Assembly (NCBI GenBank): GCA_963575745.1
Contig: CAUYUJ010006524.1
Coordinates: 296,001 to 360,000 of the forward strand
Direction of reading: 5' to 3'
DNA length: 64,000 nt
Source of the DNA: Prorocentrum cordatum
Taxonomy: Eukaryota; Sar; Dinophyceae; Prorocentrales; Prorocentraceae
In this document: one piece after another, positions 61,940 through 64,000 of the stretch
Position numbering within the stretch: the first letter of the stretch is position 1
Layout of the letters: each line of letters begins with the position of its first letter
Program-made: the position numbers and the translations under genes
The notes under the pieces: generated by a model
What the model was told of the DNA's origin: nothing
Database searches by the model: none
Seen by the model: the letters and a program-made list of their open reading frames with translations, nothing else

Positions 61940-62750
61940 CTGCGATCCTACGCGCGACTCGCCACTGAGGCATGGAGGACATGGTCCAGGACCATCCTGG
62001 GTAGACCAGGGTCCGTGACCCGCCAGACCATCGGGGGCGGCCAAAAGGGAAGGATGGTTGGGGGGGGGATATCTTGGTGTGGGCCATCATATCTCCCTAG
62101 ATTTCATGGCGCATCTTCTTATTTCAATGCGTCCCTGGCCCCCCCCTCTGGGCCGCGCTCATGCCGCCGGCCATGATTTGCGCCCTTGCTCTTGGACACC
62201 CACCACTTGGCCGCCCCCGAGATCATTACGCCCCATCCCCGTCCTTTCCCGACGCATCTGTTGCAGCCCACCAAGAAAAAGAGAAGAGAAGAGAAGAGAA
62301 GAGAAGAAACGAGAGGAGAAGAAAAGATAAGAGAAGAGAGGAAACAACGGAGGAAGTGGTATGTATGACCTCAGGTGGTTGTTTATCCATGCCTAATCTC
62401 CCGACGGATACACTTTTATCGGCATCCTACCGTTGCGGTGGCGTCCAGTTGGCTGCTGCATTGTGGAAGCGATCAACTGCCCGTTTGCAGGCCAGCACTC
62501 GAGCTCTTCAAGGGGGGAACGACCAGGGTTTGCAGAATGCGCCAGTTCATTGCTGGCTTGGTGGGACCTCCCGAGTAGAACGCATGTTCGTGGAGATCCA
62601 CGCGTCACTTTTCAAGGCCTCGTGATTTTCACCAAGTAGGAAACAACGCGATGTGTTTCGCCATGGCAATGGGGCTCGATGGTAATGAGAGGATTTGGTG
62701 GAGGAGTAGGCCAGGGAGGGTAACGATGGTGCGGCTATGATGGCAAGACG
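61940..62750. other. No gene recognised; (AGAAG)n at 62275-62345
   Basis: Purine run AGAAGAGAAGAG; otherwise nothing supported. Confidence 0.5.
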
Positions 62751-62754
62751 GGGC

Positions 62755-62972
62755 AGCAGAGAGCGGCATAGAGCTGCAGAGAACGGCAGAGAGCGACAGA
62801 TAACGGAACACAGTGGCAGGGTGCCGCGAAGAGCAGCAAAGAACACCGTGTAGCAGCAGGGTGTCAATGGACAGCGGCAGAGAGAAGCAGAGAGCGGCAG
62901 GCAGCGGCAAATGTTTGCAGAGAGTAGCGAAGCCAAGCGGCCCAGGGCAGCAGAGAGGAGCAGGGAGTTAGC

Positions 62973-63007
<35 letters not shown>

Positions 63008-63010
63008 AAA
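62755..63010 (+). repeat. Degenerate GGCAGAGAGC repeat ending in (AG)n
   Basis: AGCGGCATAGAGCTGCAGAG-like units, then an AG run at 62973-63007. Confidence 0.75.
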
Positions 63011-63416
63011 GCAGCAGAGCGCAGCCGAGATCAATTGAGAGCAGAGCACAGCCCCGCCTCAATGCCACACGCGAGCGGTGTCGCAAGAAGTCGTCAAAGC
63101 CTCAGTGCGCTGCGCACCACTTGGTTTCGACAGTCCTGGACAGACATGGCCCCGGCCTGCGAATGCCAAGCCTGCGAAGCCAAGCAACCCATGCAACGCG
63201 CGACGCGAGGAGCACACGAGTGTCAGCCTGTGGTTTTAATAAAAAACAAGCCAGGCGCGCGACCGAGCAAATGGTTCCCCTGCCAGGCCGACTCGCGGGG
63301 GGACGCCCGCCGGGCGGAAACACACCACGGCGGCGCCGGTGAGGAGCGCCGACGCCCCGACGCCCGGCCACCAGCGAGAGGGCGACGGGCGCAGCAGCGC
63401 CCCCGCAACAGCGGGA
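63011..63416. other. No gene recognised
   Basis: No splice-bounded or motif-bearing frame seen. Confidence 0.4.
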
Positions 63417-63424
63417 CGCTCGGG

Positions 63425-63581
63425 TTAAGTCGGGCGTGCCCCTCTACAGGAGGAAAATTAAAGAAACAGCAAAAATAGTCTGGGGGCGATTTTTGGACTA
63501 TGATGGACCAGTGTTGAGTCTTTTTGGACTATTTCACTTTTTCGTCCAATATCCGCCTGTACGAGGACACGCCCGACCTAG
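63425..63581. mobile_element. T1 MITE, complete reference copy
   Basis: 157 bp. Left TTAAGTCGGGCGTGCCCCTC, right CGAGGACACGCCCGACCTAG; perfect 8-bp duplication CGCTCGGG at 63417-63424 and 63582-63589. Interior is AT-rich with AAAATAGTCTGGGGGCGATT. Non-coding. 8-bp duplications are typical of hAT-type elements. Confidence 0.9.
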
Positions 63582-63589
63582 CGCTCGGG

Positions 63590-64000
63590 CCAAAATGGCC
63601 ACGCACTGAGGGGACAGGGAGGGACGGCAGCGGCAAGGGCCGTCGCCGCCGCTTCCGTCGCCCGCCCTGCCGCCGCAATCGTTTCCCTGCTCGGCTCGCG
63701 GGGTGCCCCTGCGGTGCTGTCAGGCAGCCAGTCCGTCGCCCTGGCCGGAGCTTCTGTTTTCCGCGGCCGGAGCTTCTTTTTCCGTCTTGGCCGGAGCGCG
63801 TTTTGGCCTTGAGGGAAGCCGGCCCTGGACCCCGGAGTTCCCGCCAGGACCAGCTCGTCATCCTTCGTCGTTTGTCGTCATCCTCGGGGCCCGCGGAGGG
63901 CCCTGGATCGAGATGGATAAAGCACCTAACCCTAACAACATAGTGAAGACGAGGCCTCATTGCGGTCCCCGTCTTTGTTCGCATTAGGGATAATGATTCT
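63590..64000. other. No gene recognised
   Basis: GC-rich tail of the window; GGCCGGAGCTTCT occurs twice near 63740-63775. Confidence 0.4.

Noticed and set aside
63585-63605. CCAAAATGGCC as an inverted leader core
   Set aside because: Match is confined to a short palindromic core; flanks disagree.
63921-63940. CCTAACCCTAAC as telomere repeat
   Set aside because: Less than two units, and the window continues beyond it.

Overview
The window looks like nuclear DNA of a dinoflagellate. Evidence seen: relict dinoflagellate spliced-leader (DinoSL) sequences at 5581-5616 and 23896-23917; introns that fit GC-AG or GA-AG boundaries as well as GT-AG; GC-rich coding exons scattered between many kilobases of microsatellite, inverted-repeat elements and decayed LINE retrotransposons; no bacterial-style operons. 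The species cannot be named. Most frames that stay open by chance in this GC-rich DNA are not genes; only segments with plausible protein composition, splice signals or family motifs are called.

Layout. 1-5.5 kb: short exons of an unrecognised coiled-coil/low-complexity gene on the + strand, most introns being inverted-repeat (introner-like) elements. 5.58-6.08 kb: a small intronless gene preceded by one and a half spliced leaders, i.e. a gene remade from mRNA. 8.0-8.9 kb: a 90-bp satellite. 9.1-15.3 kb: more + strand coiled-coil exons, again separated by hairpin introns. 15.7-23.8 kb: a frameshifted LINE (ORF1, endonuclease, reverse transcriptase, RNase H, two zinc fingers). 23.9-28.7 kb: a second, more decayed LINE of another type that begins with a relict spliced leader. 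29-32.6 kb: repeats, microsatellites and small inverted-repeat elements. 32.7-43.7 kb: exons of a gene with degenerate EF-hand-like and coiled-coil segments, separated by about 9.5 kb of repeats that include an orphan minus-strand RNase H domain. 44.5-51.9 kb: a 7.4-kb structure with the terminal inverted repeats and a decayed 8-bp target duplication of a 160-bp MITE, filled with three modules of leader + pyrimidine tract + 102-bp satellite + tail. 53.6-56.3 kb: a second 90-bp satellite array, inverted relative to the one at 8 kb and headed by a related leader. 58.6-59.7 kb: a minus-strand gene fragment. 61.4-61.9 kb: another orphan RNase H. 63.4 kb: a pristine MITE with an intact 8-bp duplication.

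Main biological message: several families of short terminal-inverted-repeat elements supply the introns of these genes; one family has a near-empty site within the window, one supplies its own splice donor, and one MITE has apparently grown into a satellite-carrying giant. Gene re-formation from trans-spliced mRNA is documented by the spliced-leader relicts. Exon boundaries are inferred from sequence only and were not tested against transcripts.
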